Source of the DNA: RGZA01 sp041917755
GTDB lineage: Bacteria; Pseudomonadota; Alphaproteobacteria; UBA9219; RGZA01
DNA length: 64,000 bases
Reading direction: 5' to 3'
NCBI GenBank assembly: GCA_041917755.1
Contig: JAYRWY010000017.1
Location: 1 to 64,000 of the forward strand
In this document: one piece after another, positions 42,388 to 51,396 of the stretch
Layout of the letters: each line of letters starts with the position of its first letter
How positions within the stretch are numbered: position 1 is the stretch's first letter
The notes under the pieces: generated by a model
The model's database searches: none
Seen by the model: the letters and a program-made list of their open reading frames with translations, nothing else
What the model was told of the DNA's origin: nothing
Made by a program: the position numbers and the translations under genes

Positions 42388-44727
42388 TCAGTTACGTAAA
42401 GGCTTTCCGGTTTCCAGCATGGTTTCAATACGTGCGATGCTGCCCGGAGTGCGAATAAGTTTCATGAAGCCGTCGAATTCCATTTTGTAGATGTCATCTT
42501 CGGTCATCAGTTTGATGATGTTGGTTTTACCGCCGGTCAGAATATCGGCCAGCACATCAACCACGACTTCATCATGCGGGGTGACTTTGCCAACCGCCTT
42601 CATCGCGCTGACCGACAAATTAATGGCGGCTTTGCCCGGAGGACCAGGAAGGCGATAGGTGTAAGGTTCTGGCGCTTTGTAGTTTTTGGATAAATCCAGC
42701 GCGATGGTTTTTGCATCATTGAGCAAACGATCGACGTTGAAGGTGATTTTCGATTTACCATCCAGCAAAATCATCATGTCGCGTGCTTCAAAGGCCGAGC
42801 GCGAGACCTTGGCGGTGGCAATTTGTTCAAATACCTGGGCAAGCGCTGGAATAGGGCCTTTACGCTGGGATGCATGATAGGCGCGGCCCAATAGCTGCGC
42901 GCAGCCGCCCCAACCGGGGATAACACCAACACCGACTTCGACAAGGCCCGTATAGGTTTCGGCATGGGCAACCACAGCATCCATATGCAAATGCACTTCA
43001 CATCCACCACCCAGCGCCATGTTGTGCATGACACTGACTACAGGGAAAGGTGCGTAGCGGAGTTGACGATAGGTGTTTTGACCTTCCTTCACCAACTGTT
43101 CAATTGTTTCCCATGACGCGATGTTGATGGCAAAAAGCGCCAGACCCAAATTTGCACCCACGGAGAAATTGCTGCCTTCATTATGAATGACGAGGGCTTT
43201 GTATTTTCCATTGCTGGCGGGAATGATTTTGCAGGCTTCCTGCAATGTCTTGAAAATATCCGGATCAATCGCATTCATCTTGGAATGGTATTCTGCGCAC
43301 AGCACGCCATCACCAATATCCCATAGGCTGGCAGAGCCAGTTTTGAATACGGGTTTTTCTGATGCGCGTTTGACATCAGATAATAGCAACACGCCCGATG
43401 CGCGTTTGACAGGTTGGAAATCACCCGAGGTGGTCAGGTAATGCAGCTTGCCATTGATGGTCTTATAAAAGCCTTTGCCAGCAGCCTTTTGCAGCAGTTC
43501 CGGCACGCGGACATTGTCACGGCGTAGACGTTCAATGAACCAATCCACGCCCAAACGGTCAATCAGTTCAAATGGACCTTCACCCCAGTTGTAGCCAAAG
43601 CGCATGGCTTCATCCACCGCCACGATATCATCGGCGATTTGTGGAACAAGGCTGGCGGCATAGGTCAAGCCATCGCGCAAACATGTCCATGCAAATTGTG
43701 AAATCTTATCGCTACCTTCACACAGTTTACCCAGATTTTTTCCGGCAGCTTCCAGCTGCGGAAGCTTGCTATCCGATGCTTTGGCGTATTCACCCGTTGA
43801 TAGGTTGATGGCTTCCTTGACTTTGCCGCCGCCTTCACGGTTGATGCGGTAAAAGCCGCCCTTGCCTTTGCGGCCGGTATAACCATCGGCAATCATTTTT
43901 TTAAACAGCGGTACATCGCGGTGCAATGCGCGGTAGGGATCTTCTTTAGGCAAAGTATCCAAAAAGCTTTGTGCGATTTTTGGCATTAAATCGAGGCCGA
44001 CCAAGTCAATCAGGCCGAAAACCCCCGTCTTTGGCATGTTAAATGGCTTGCTGCATACGGCATCAGCCTCCTCAACACTCACGCCTAAATCCATGGCGGC
44101 ATAGACGGCGCGTTCCATCCAATAGGTGCCAATGCGGTTGGCAATAAAGCCAGGGGTATCTTTGCAGGAAATCACGCCCTTGCCCAAGACCTCATCGCAG
44201 GTCTTGCGAATAAGCGTGGTGGCATCGGCGCGTGTTTTTGGCCCGACCACCAATTCCAGCAAGCGCATATAGCGTGGCGGATTGAAGAAGTGGGTGATAA
44301 GAAAATCAGCGGCGAATTCATCCGACTGACCACCTGTGAGCACGCCCAGTGGAATAGTGGAGGTGTTGGATGAAACAATCGAACCCTTTTTGCGAACGCC
44401 ATCAATTTTTTTATAGAGGTCGGATTTGATGACAGGGTTTTCGATAATCGCTTCGATAATCCAGTCAACCTCGCCCAGCTTGTTTAAATCATCACGCAGA
44501 TTGCCGGGTGATACACGCTTGGCAAAATCACGGTGCATGAATGGCGCGGGGTCCATTTTGATGAGCTTTTCAATGGCGCCTTTGGCGACCACATTGGGGT
44601 CTTTGGCCCCATCGGGTACAATATCCAGCAACATCACGGACAAGCCAGCATTGGCAAGATGCGCGGCAATCTGGCTGCCCATCACACCGCTGCCGATGAC
44701 GGCGACTTTTTCGATACGTTCAATCAT
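42388..44727 (-). CDS. 3-hydroxyacyl-CoA dehydrogenase / enoyl-CoA hydratase (FadN-like)
   Basis: A 779-residue bifunctional beta-oxidation enzyme. The NAD-binding hydroxyacyl-CoA dehydrogenase comes first: VAVIGSGVMGSQIAAHLANAG at the N-terminus, then FFNPPRYMRLLELV, and the second HAD domain by about residue 400. The enoyl-CoA hydratase/isomerase domain is at the C-terminal side (about 480-700) with FSVGANLGLALFA, MALGGGCEVHLHMDAVVA and GVIPGWGGC. This order is opposite to E. coli FadB and matches the FadN type. It follows the thiolase gene at 27 bp. Confidence 0.93.
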   Translation of the reverse strand: MIERIEKVAVIGSGVMGSQIAAHLANAGLSVMLLDIVPDGAKDPNVVAKGAIEKLIKMDPAPFMHRDFAKRVSPGNLRDDLNKLGEVDWIIEAIIENPVIKSDLYKKIDGVRKKGSIVSSNTSTIPLGVLTGGQSDEFAADFLITHFFNPPRYMRLLELVVGPKTRADATTLIRKTCDEVLGKGVISCKDTPGFIANRIGTYWMERAVYAAMDLGVSVEEADAVCSKPFNMPKTGVFGLIDLVGLDLMPKIAQSFLDTLPKEDPYRALHRDVPLFKKMIADGYTGRKGKGGFYRINREGGGKVKEAINLSTGEYAKASDSKLPQLEAAGKNLGKLCEGSDKISQFAWTCLRDGLTYAASLVPQIADDIVAVDEAMRFGYNWGEGPFELIDRLGVDWFIERLRRDNVRVPELLQKAAGKGFYKTINGKLHYLTTSGDFQPVKRASGVLLLSDVKRASEKPVFKTGSASLWDIGDGVLCAEYHSKMNAIDPDIFKTLQEACKIIPASNGKYKALVIHNEGSNFSVGANLGLALFAINIASWETIEQLVKEGQNTYRQLRYAPFPVVSVMHNMALGGGCEVHLHMDAVVAHAETYTGLVEVGVGVIPGWGGCAQLLGRAYHASQRKGPIPALAQVFEQIATAKVSRSAFEARDMMILLDGKSKITFNVDRLLNDAKTIALDLSKNYKAPEPYTYRLPGPPGKAAINLSVSAMKAVGKVTPHDEVVVDVLADILTGGKTNIIKLMTEDDIYKMEFDGFMKLIRTPGSIARIETMLETGKPLRN

Positions 44728-44754
44728 ATGCTTCTCCTGATGGGATTGAATGCC

Positions 44755-45891
44755 TTAGACGGCTTCCAGAATGGTTGCGATGCCTTGTCCGCCACCAATG
44801 CATTGGGTTGCGAGCGCGAATTTTTTACCGGTGCGTTGTAATAACGCGGCGGCTTTGCAGGTGATGCGTGCGCCAGTTGCGCCAAGCGGATGGCCCAGTG
44901 CAATTGCGCCGCCATCAATGTTAATCTTGCTTTCATCCAAACCAAGATCGCGGATGCAAGCGATGGATTGCGATGCAAAGGCTTCGTTGAGTTCAACCAC
45001 ATCCAAATCGGCAACCGTGAGACCTGCACGTTGCAAGGCTTTGCGCGTAGCGGCAACCGGGCCAATGCCCATGATTTCAGGTGCGCAGCCAGCCACCGCA
45101 ATGCTGCGGATCTTGGCCATGGGTTTCATGCCATTGGCGCGAAGGAAATCTTCCGATACCACCATGGCGGCGGCTGCACCATCGGTCAGCGGGCTGGATG
45201 TACCAGCCGTCACGCTGCCTTTTTCATCAAAGGCGGGTTTAAGCTCACTGAGTTTTTCAGCCGTGGTTTCGGGGCGGATGCAGCCATCTTGGGATGCGCT
45301 AAATCCATCGGCGGTAATGGCGATGATTTCATCGGTGAGATAGCCTTTGGCTTGCGCTTCTGCCGCTTTCTTATGGGAACGCACCGCAAAGGCTTCTTGT
45401 TCGGCTCTGGAAATTTTATACATCTTGGCAACGTTTTCAGCCGTGGTACCCATGCCCATATAGGCACCGGGCATGCGTTGTGCGAGCGCTGGATGCGGCA
45501 ATGGATTAAAGCCTGTCATTGGCACGCGCGTCATGCTTTCAACGCCTGCGCAAATGAATGCTTCACCCGCATTCATTTGAATAGCGCCAGCAGCAGAGTG
45601 TATCGACTGCATGGACGAGCCACAAAAACGATTGATGGTTTGCCCTGCAACCGATTGCGGCAAGCCCGCCAGCAGCACTACAAGACGTGATAAGTTCAAA
45701 CCCTGTTCGCCTTCAGGGAAGGCACAACCCAAAATAAGGTCTTCGATGTATTTGGCATCCACGCCGGTTTTCTTGAGCAAACCCAATACCGTTTGTGCGG
45801 CAATATCATCTGCACGGATGCCTGCCATTTCTCCTTTATTCGCGGGTGTAAAAGGAGAGCGAGCATAACCTGCAATGTAAACCTGGCGCAT
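44755..45891 (-). CDS. Acetyl-CoA acyltransferase (thiolase)
   Basis: The last enzyme of the beta-oxidation spiral, cleaving 3-ketoacyl-CoA with CoA. The 378-residue protein has the nucleophile Cys90 in INRFCGSSMQSIH, the base His in GGAIALGHPLGATGAR and the second active Cys in ATQCIGGGQGIA. The ATG at 45891 follows AAGG; the frame stays open to 46083, but that part has no homologous look. It is the first gene of the operon thiolase, FadN-like, small transporter, acyl-CoA dehydrogenase, EAL-like. FadA and FadI are both possible names, so no symbol is given. Confidence 0.93.
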   Translation of the reverse strand: MRQVYIAGYARSPFTPANKGEMAGIRADDIAAQTVLGLLKKTGVDAKYIEDLILGCAFPEGEQGLNLSRLVVLLAGLPQSVAGQTINRFCGSSMQSIHSAAGAIQMNAGEAFICAGVESMTRVPMTGFNPLPHPALAQRMPGAYMGMGTTAENVAKMYKISRAEQEAFAVRSHKKAAEAQAKGYLTDEIIAITADGFSASQDGCIRPETTAEKLSELKPAFDEKGSVTAGTSSPLTDGAAAAMVVSEDFLRANGMKPMAKIRSIAVAGCAPEIMGIGPVAATRKALQRAGLTVADLDVVELNEAFASQSIACIRDLGLDESKINIDGGAIALGHPLGATGARITCKAAALLQRTGKKFALATQCIGGGQGIATILEAV

Positions 45892-46514
45892 GAGAACCCT
45901 TATGTATCTGACCTTAGTTCTTGAAAACCCGTTTGATAAAACCAACAGGCGGGAAAAGTTGAATTCCAGAAGGCTTAACAATAAGTCAGGATTTCTGACT
46001 AAATGATGAAGAAGTATTATTCCAGCATGCGGCATCGGTGCGCAAACATCTGCAATTTCTTGGAATTTGATTGTGCACAGCAAACCGAGTTACTGCAAAG
46101 ACTGGTTAATGGATTTTAACGAACTAACTAAATATCGTGAAAATGCATTAGCCATATTCTGAGGGCCTTTACTTTCAAAATTCTGGGTTATGCTTTTCTG
46201 AGTGGGATGATTGAAAACTCATCCAGATAAAAACAAGACGGACGGGAAATAAGAGCATGACAAAGATGATCAAAAAATCTGTTGCGATAGCAAAAACACC
46301 AGCACTTGATTTTGGTTTGATGCTCACCAGCTCCGCTTTGATGCTCGCTGCCTTATTTTTGCAGTTGATGGGATAATCCTTCCGAATCCTTGTATCTCAA
46401 GCAATTGAAAGTATTGATTTTAATTCCTATGGCTTTTGCTAGCTCAGCTGGTTTATAACAACCGTCCAAGTTACTGGCGGTTCGTTTCGTAGCCATACAT
46501 ATTCCGGCTTTATA
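45892..46514. other. Intergenic region between thiolase and HD protein
   Basis: About 620 AT-rich bases, the largest gap in the window. It holds the divergent thiolase promoter and a 39-codon forward frame at 46257. A hairpin GGATGA (46205-46210)/TCATCC (46219-46224) lies in that frame's leader. It also contains a tRNA-like stretch at 46428-46497 that does not fold as a tRNA. Otherwise nothing is recognised. Confidence 0.4.
46257..46376 (+). CDS. Possible small membrane peptide
   Basis: A 39-codon frame starting with ATG after AAGAG. Residues 1-13 are basic (MTKMIKKSVAIAK) and 18-38 are hydrophobic (a single membrane helix rich in Leu, Met and Ala). It resembles a small membrane protein or leader, but no family is recognised. 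A 6-bp hairpin lies just upstream at 46205-46224. It could equally be chance in AT-rich DNA. Confidence 0.3.
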   Translation: MTKMIKKSVAIAKTPALDFGLMLTSSALMLAALFLQLMG

Positions 46515-47297
46515 TTGAACTGCCTTGGGATTTTAACAAAGGCACAGAATTTGATTTCGGCTTCCACTCCTGTCCGGGTTTTGGCCCGCAGCTTCACCTT
46601 TATTGAAAGGGCGCATCAGGGCAGTAACCGTTTGCGTCCCAATGCGGATGGCAGTGCGCGATCTTATGTTCACCATCCCATGGAGGTGGCATTACTGTTC
46701 GCCGAGATGGAGCTGTTTGAGCAACGCAAAAAGCCAAGCCAGCTTTCATCACACATCGTTGCAGAGAAAATTGTTGAAGTGCTGGAGCGTAATTCCCAGA
46801 TGAATAAGCGGCAGCTCAAGCGCCGATTACGCGATGTCTGTAGCCATCTGAGTGGAGAGCAGTTGATAATTGTTGTTGGATTGCTCTCGCATGACACCAT
46901 TGAATCGACCTATACCAAGCGCACCGATGAAGAAGTAAAACAATGCCGCACCATTGAGCGTAAGGCAGAGATTTCCCAGCTTTGTCAGGGTTCAGAAGAT
47001 GTGGCGTTGGAGTTGACAGATCCCAAACATTATAAAAACAAATATGAAAAACAAGACGGTCAGCTAAAACTCGCAACACAGTATCGTTACGCATCCTTAA
47101 AAAAATACGATGTATTGACGAATATGTTTGATGAACCTCTTATTCCCAGCAAGAAGCGCAACCGCAAGAAAAAACGCGCACAGATTACCCATATGCGTCA
47201 CATCATACTGGTGGCCTATCGGAGCGGGCACATAACGCTGGGGTATTTGAAGGCTTCCGAGCGCATTTATGAACGTGCAATGGCACAATTAGGATAG
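46515..47297 (+). CDS. Stand-alone HD domain protein resembling the SpoT hydrolase
   Basis: A 260-residue protein whose first half resembles the HD hydrolase part of RelA/SpoT enzymes: ERAHQGSNRLRPN, SYVHHPMEVALLF with His53/54, and LLSHDTIEST with His126-Asp127. Glu130 is kept but the Asp normally next to it is Ser131. The later KLADR-x-HN motif reads KLATQYRYASL. It lacks synthetase, TGS and ACT domains. A role in (p)ppGpp removal is therefore possible but uncertain. The end is basic (KKRNRKKKRAQ). The TTG start at 46515 is uncertain, since the first internal ATG (Met56) lies inside the HD region. Its last nine bases overlap the convergent glycosyltransferase. Confidence 0.6.
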   Translation: MNCLGILTKAQNLISASTPVRVLARSFTFIERAHQGSNRLRPNADGSARSYVHHPMEVALLFAEMELFEQRKKPSQLSSHIVAEKIVEVLERNSQMNKRQLKRRLRDVCSHLSGEQLIIVVGLLSHDTIESTYTKRTDEEVKQCRTIERKAEISQLCQGSEDVALELTDPKHYKNKYEKQDGQLKLATQYRYASLKKYDVLTNMFDEPLIPSKKRNRKKKRAQITHMRHIILVAYRSGHITLGYLKASERIYERAMAQLG

Positions 47298-49031
47298 AGG
47301 TTTGCGCTTTTTGCGTTTGGCGGGCTTGCGTTCAAATTTTGTTTTATAAATTTCTAAACGAACCATTTTACCTGCGCCGTAATTAAATCCTTCGACGCTT
47401 CCCGTTAGTTCCGGCGTGAGTTTAAATAGCGGGGCTTTGGCCAGAAACTCCTCGCGTTGTTCGCTTTCTACTACGCCAATCAAACAAGGGTTGCGTTTCA
47501 TTTCAACCGCCAGACGTTCACCGACGTTTAAAAAACGCGTATTGATACCTGCGGCGAAGACCAGGCTTGGTTCACTGTATCCTGCGGTGGCCAGCGGAGT
47601 TGAGGGGCATTCCGGCATATCCGGGATGGCATCAACAATTTGTTTGCTGATGAAAAGATGGGTGAGGTTTGGCATCATGAAGCCGAACAAGGCAGCCATA
47701 AATGCAAATCCAGCCAAGGGCAGCGGCGCGATAGCCAGGCTCATTTGCTTGGCACGAAAGAGTTGCAGTGCGGCGAGTGATGCGGCAAACGCCAGAGTAG
47801 CCATGAACATCGCCCAGTAAAACAGCGTGCCTTCCAGTTTAATGGGCAGGCCCACGACAAAGAGAGCTATCCCCAGTGATACCACGCCAAAAATGATGTA
47901 AACCGCCATATCCCATAAGCGGTTGCTGGTATCGCGTACGCCTGAAAACAGCCATCGCATGGCTAATAAACATAAGGCAGGATAAGCGGGCAAGACGTAA
48001 TGGGGAAGTTTGGTCAGGGTGATTTCGAATATCAGCCATATCGGAATAAACCATGCCAGGCAAAAACGGATATCTTTGTCATGGCGACTTGCCCAGATGA
48101 AGGGAATAGCCAGCATGAACGGCAAAGATGCAGGCCACAATGTGAGTGGCATGATGACCGCATAAAGCCCCGGTAGTGCCACGCCCCAGTGATGACCCCA
48201 ATTTTGAATTTCCCATATTTTGGCAAACAGATCATGGCCTGCGGAATCTTTATAGAAGGCGCCACCGGTTTGTTCGGAAATAAGAATGAACCACGGCAGG
48301 ATGATGAGTAAGGCAAGCGGAATACCCAGCAGCGGATTTAGTTTTTTGGTAAAGCCGATATCTTCTTTGAACAATTTTAGTGCGATGATGGTGCCAAGGG
48401 GCGCTAATAAAACCAGCGGGCCTTTGATCAGAAAGCCAACGGCCAAGGCAACCCAGAATAGCAAAAAATCCTTCGGTTTTAGGGCTTTGCTCTGCATATA
48501 GGCTTTGGCCAAGACAAACTGGCAGGCCAGCATCATTGCCAGCATCATCGCATCGGTTTTGGCAAGGCGTGCTTCAATATTCAGGATAAGGCACGAGGCC
48601 ATTAATATGCCGCCTGCAAATCCGATTTCGGCGTTGAATAATTTACTGCCTATCGCGGCGGTGAGCAGTACCGCAAGCATGGCGCCGATGAGCGATGGAA
48701 GTCGATAGGGCCAAATAGTGTCGGCCATCTCCTCGCCTCCAACCAGTTGCACCAATTTAACGCTGGCTACCTGCATCCAATAAATGCCAACCGGTTTTTT
48801 ATAACGCGTATCATCCTGAAAGCGGATATCGACCATATCGCCCGTTTGCAGCATTTGTTTGCTGGCTTGGGCGAAGCTTGGTTCATCGCGGTCGATGGCA
48901 GGTAGTGTGAAAAAGCCCGGCAAAAAAACTGCAAGACAAAACACCGCCAAAAGGGCATAGGCCGCACCAATCAGGCGTTTATCATGGGGGAATAGTTTAA
49001 GTGAGAGCGCTTTGAACATCGGGATGCACAT
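47289..49031 (-). CDS. GT39/ArnT-like glycosyltransferase
   Basis: A 580-residue membrane protein with about 12 helices of the GT-C fold, like ArnT and PMT. The first external loop has AIDRDEPSFAQASKQML with the catalytic Asp in DRDE (47-50) and RYKKPVGIYWMQ, as expected for enzymes that move a sugar from a lipid carrier to lipid A or protein. It is followed by the LAB_N gene in the reverse direction, a pairing that points to lipid A or undecaprenyl-linked sugar. Two ATGs are possible (49031, 49019). No arn genes are present. Confidence 0.85.
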   Translation of the reverse strand: MCIPMFKALSLKLFPHDKRLIGAAYALLAVFCLAVFLPGFFTLPAIDRDEPSFAQASKQMLQTGDMVDIRFQDDTRYKKPVGIYWMQVASVKLVQLVGGEEMADTIWPYRLPSLIGAMLAVLLTAAIGSKLFNAEIGFAGGILMASCLILNIEARLAKTDAMMLAMMLACQFVLAKAYMQSKALKPKDFLLFWVALAVGFLIKGPLVLLAPLGTIIALKLFKEDIGFTKKLNPLLGIPLALLIILPWFILISEQTGGAFYKDSAGHDLFAKIWEIQNWGHHWGVALPGLYAVIMPLTLWPASLPFMLAIPFIWASRHDKDIRFCLAWFIPIWLIFEITLTKLPHYVLPAYPALCLLAMRWLFSGVRDTSNRLWDMAVYIIFGVVSLGIALFVVGLPIKLEGTLFYWAMFMATLAFAASLAALQLFRAKQMSLAIAPLPLAGFAFMAALFGFMMPNLTHLFISKQIVDAIPDMPECPSTPLATAGYSEPSLVFAAGINTRFLNVGERLAVEMKRNPCLIGVVESEQREEFLAKAPLFKLTPELTGSVEGFNYGAGKMVRLEIYKTKFERKPAKRKKRKPLS

Positions 49032-49071
49032 TAATAACTGCGCCCCAACACATCAACCCGCTTTTAATGCC

Positions 49072-49518
49072 TTATTTTTTGCTTGCCTGAAGGATTAGAA
49101 GTGCTTCGGCAGCTGCTTTGACTTCCGCTTTGCTCACGTTATCGCCCTTGGCAAGCAGGGCGTTGGTGTGTTCCGCCAGTGCATTCAGGGTATCCGTGGA
49201 TGCGGTGGCTTTGCGCTTGGCTCTAACTCTTTGGATGAAGAATACGTTGCGGGCATAGATAAAAAGCCCCAATGATTGGCCGACGATGAATACAAAGTCG
49301 TTTTTCAAGATGGCATAGGCCAGCAGAACCACGCCGCCGCCAATACTGAATAACCAGAATACTTCTGGAACGGCGCTGCGCCCGACTTTTTCGCTATAGA
49401 GCCATTGCGCCACAAAGCGCATCATGAATAGCACCTGGCCTATCAGGCCAAACAAGACCAGATAGTTGAAATGGCTGGATAGCCAGTTCCAAGCGGCGGT
49501 GAAAAACGTCTCAAACAT
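49072..49518 (-). CDS. Lipid A biosynthesis LAB_N domain protein
   Basis: A 148-residue membrane protein. The core matches the small LAB_N (lipid-A-disaccharide synthase N-terminal-like) domain: VLFMMRFVAQWLYSEKVGRSAVPEVFWLFS, divided as FVAQWLYSEK and SAVPEVFWLFS. ILKNDFVFIVGQSLGLFIYARN, with three or four helices, follows. Stand-alone LAB_N proteins often lie beside GT39/ArnT-like genes, as here. The last 40 residues are helical and Ala/Lys-rich, probably cytosolic. The role is unknown. Confidence 0.88.
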   Translation of the reverse strand: MFETFFTAAWNWLSSHFNYLVLFGLIGQVLFMMRFVAQWLYSEKVGRSAVPEVFWLFSIGGGVVLLAYAILKNDFVFIVGQSLGLFIYARNVFFIQRVRAKRKATASTDTLNALAEHTNALLAKGDNVSKAEVKAAAEALLILQASKK

Positions 49519-49545
49519 GGGGAAGAGAATAGAGCGATAAATCGC

Positions 49546-49773
49546 TTAGGCAACAGCCTGTTTAGAAGAATCTGGTGCAGATTCAGCCAAGGTTGCGATT
49601 GTTTCGGAATGTTGTTCCAATACTTCCGGAACTTCCGATAAATCCTGATATGCAGCTGCTAATTCGGCGGCGGCCTTTTGTAGCACAGGCGTAGCATCGC
49701 TCTGCACGATCAGTGCATCCTTTACCAGGCCACAAAGGGTCAAAAATACTGTCGGTGTCATCTCTACTCGCAC
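49546..49773 (-). CDS. Hypothetical small protein
   Basis: A 75-residue acidic helical protein (VEMTPTVFLTLCGLVKDALIV, then AAAELAAAYQDLSEVPEVLEQ); no family recognised. The start is taken as GTG at 49773 because AAGGAT lies 6-7 bases upstream; a TTG at 49797 and an ATG at 49761 are alternatives. It is about 27 bp upstream of the LAB_N gene on the same strand. Confidence 0.5.
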   Translation of the reverse strand: MRVEMTPTVFLTLCGLVKDALIVQSDATPVLQKAAAELAAAYQDLSEVPEVLEQHSETIATLAESAPDSSKQAVA

Positions 49774-49980
49774 GGTTTTATCCTTACCTACGTCCAAATC
49801 CTGAAAAGCAACTTTATTTTTTTGTAGTTTTTTTCTTTTTTATCTGAAAATCAGCAGCTTCTTTATGAGCTGTTCTTGATTCTCTATCCTCAGATTACTC
49901 CCTAACCATGAAAGCAAAAACACCTGAAATCACTTTTTTTGGATGTAATTAAAAAATGTGTAAAACAAGCATTAAGAGCG

Positions 49981-50009
49981 CAAAAAAGTCCGTGAAACTT
50001 AGACTTTTT
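49981..50009 (-). terminator. Intrinsic terminator of ccmABC
   Basis: AAAAAGTC at 49983-49990 pairs with GACTTTTT at 50002-50009, with an 11-base loop that contains the ccmC stop codon. On the reverse strand the stem is followed by a T-run. This ends the ccmABC transcript just at its last codon. Confidence 0.75.
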
Positions 50010-50715
50010 GATTATTTTGCAGCTTTTTCAAGGCAAGGGCGGTCAAAATTCTTAGTAAAATAAGGGCTCCGCACATGAAAAAAGTGCCCCCTGCCATTAA
50101 GAAAAGTGCGGGCATCATGGATGGATCGAGGGCTGAGCCACCTTTTTTGAATACGGTTGCACCTTGATGCAGTGTATTCCACCAATCGACTGAAAATTTG
50201 ATAATCGGAATATTGATAAGGCCGATAACCAATAAAAGCTGGCTGGCTTTTTCGCCGCGTTCTTCATCATCAAAGGCGCGGCGTAGCGCGATAAAACCAA
50301 CGTAGAGAAAAAACAAAATCAGCATGCTGGTGAGGCGCGCATCCCATACCCACCATGTGCCCCACATGGGGCGGCCCCATAAGCTTCCGGTAATCAGACA
50401 TACGGCACTAAGTACCGCGCCAATGGGCGCGGCAGCCGTGCAGAAAATATCGGCAACCGTGTGTTTCCATACAAACGCAGTAATCGCGGCAATGGCCATA
50501 ACGGTATAAAGCGCCAAAGCCAGCCAAGCCGCAGGCACGTGGATATACATGATGCGCACGGTTTCACCTTGCTGGTAATCAGGGGGCGAGGTGAATAATG
50601 CAGCATCCAGGCCAAGGCCAAAACACACCAAAGACAAGACAGCAAAGAGCGGCCAAGCTATGCGTGCCAGTTTTTGAAAGCGGCTGGGGTTGGCAAAATA
50701 ATGCAGGATGTTCAT
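49999..50715 (-). CDS. ccmC: Heme exporter membrane protein CcmC
   Basis: CcmC presents heme to CcmE at the outer face of the inner membrane. The 238-residue protein has six helices, with the tryptophan-rich WWD motif WGRPMWGTWWVWDARLTS between the third and fourth helices and flanking His residues (IMYIHVPAAW before the motif, and NTLHQGATVF after it). It is the last gene of ccmA-ccmB-ccmC; ccmD, usually the next gene, is encoded 28 kb away. Confidence 0.96.
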   Translation of the reverse strand: MNILHYFANPSRFQKLARIAWPLFAVLSLVCFGLGLDAALFTSPPDYQQGETVRIMYIHVPAAWLALALYTVMAIAAITAFVWKHTVADIFCTAAAPIGAVLSAVCLITGSLWGRPMWGTWWVWDARLTSMLILFFLYVGFIALRRAFDDEERGEKASQLLLVIGLINIPIIKFSVDWWNTLHQGATVFKKGGSALDPSMMPALFLMAGGTFFMCGALILLRILTALALKKLQNNQKV

Positions 50716-50727
50716 ATCGGCATTCCT

Positions 50728-51396
50728 TTATGACACTTCAATTGCAGAGCGCAGAGCTGCGCCAGTGAGGAAGGGGAGTGTGGAGACATATAAAACCAAA
50801 AGGGCGCACAGGAAATAAAAGGCCTGCAAGCCTTCGCCTTCAAAGCCGAGATTGGCAAAGCTGACGGCGAAAATCATCACCGGAATATAAAACGGAATAA
50901 GCAGTAGAGGTAATAGTAGCCCAGTACTTTTTGAGCCAACGGCAAGCGCCGCGCCCAGCATGCCCAATAGTTGAATCACAAGGGATGCAAGTGTAAGCGC
51001 GAGCATCATGCGGGCCATTTCATCAGCCGCGCCATGCAAAAATAACATCAAGAGCGGGCTGCATAGAATAACTGGTGCTATCAGGCTGAGCCAACCGGCC
51101 AGGGCCTTGATAAGGGCATAGGCAGAAAGCGAGAGGCGGGAGGTATAAATACTATCCAGCGTGCCGGATTGTTGGTCACCCACAAACAGACGTTCAAAGC
51201 CGAGCATCTGCCCCAGCAGGATAGCGAGCAATAATAAACCCGGCGCAAGTCGGTGGAGCAGTTGTTCTTCCGGGCCGATGGCAAAGGGGAATAGCGTAAT
51301 TATTAGCAACACGAAAACCAGATGCGCGGCGCTTTGCCCGCGTGTGCGCCATGCAATCACCATTTCACGCTGGAAGTGGGCCAAGGCTGCGCTCAT
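50728..51396 (-). CDS. ccmB: Heme exporter membrane protein CcmB
   Basis: CcmB is the membrane subunit of the CcmAB ABC transporter, which drives release of holo-CcmE from CcmC. The 222-residue protein has six helices. Characteristic parts are MLGFERLFVGDQQSGTLDSIYTSRLSL, divided here as GFERLFVGDQQSGTLD then YTSRLSLSAYALIKALAGWL. The start overlaps the ccmA stop in an ATGA. Confidence 0.95.
   Translation of the reverse strand: MSAALAHFQREMVIAWRTRGQSAAHLVFVLLIITLFPFAIGPEEQLLHRLAPGLLLLAILLGQMLGFERLFVGDQQSGTLDSIYTSRLSLSAYALIKALAGWLSLIAPVILCSPLLMLFLHGAADEMARMMLALTLASLVIQLLGMLGAALAVGSKSTGLLLPLLLIPFYIPVMIFAVSFANLGFEGEGLQAFYFLCALLVLYVSTLPFLTGAALRSAIEVS

Noticed and set aside
45892..46083. N-terminal extension of the thiolase
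   Set aside because: Precedes a good ATG with a ribosome binding site at 45891; the extension does not resemble thiolases.
46428..46497. tRNA-like stretch with a TATGGCT/AGCCATA pair and AGCTCAGCTGG
   Set aside because: The D and T stems do not pair, the T-loop lacks its conserved A, and the anticodon stem is poor. The similarity is probably chance or a decayed remnant.
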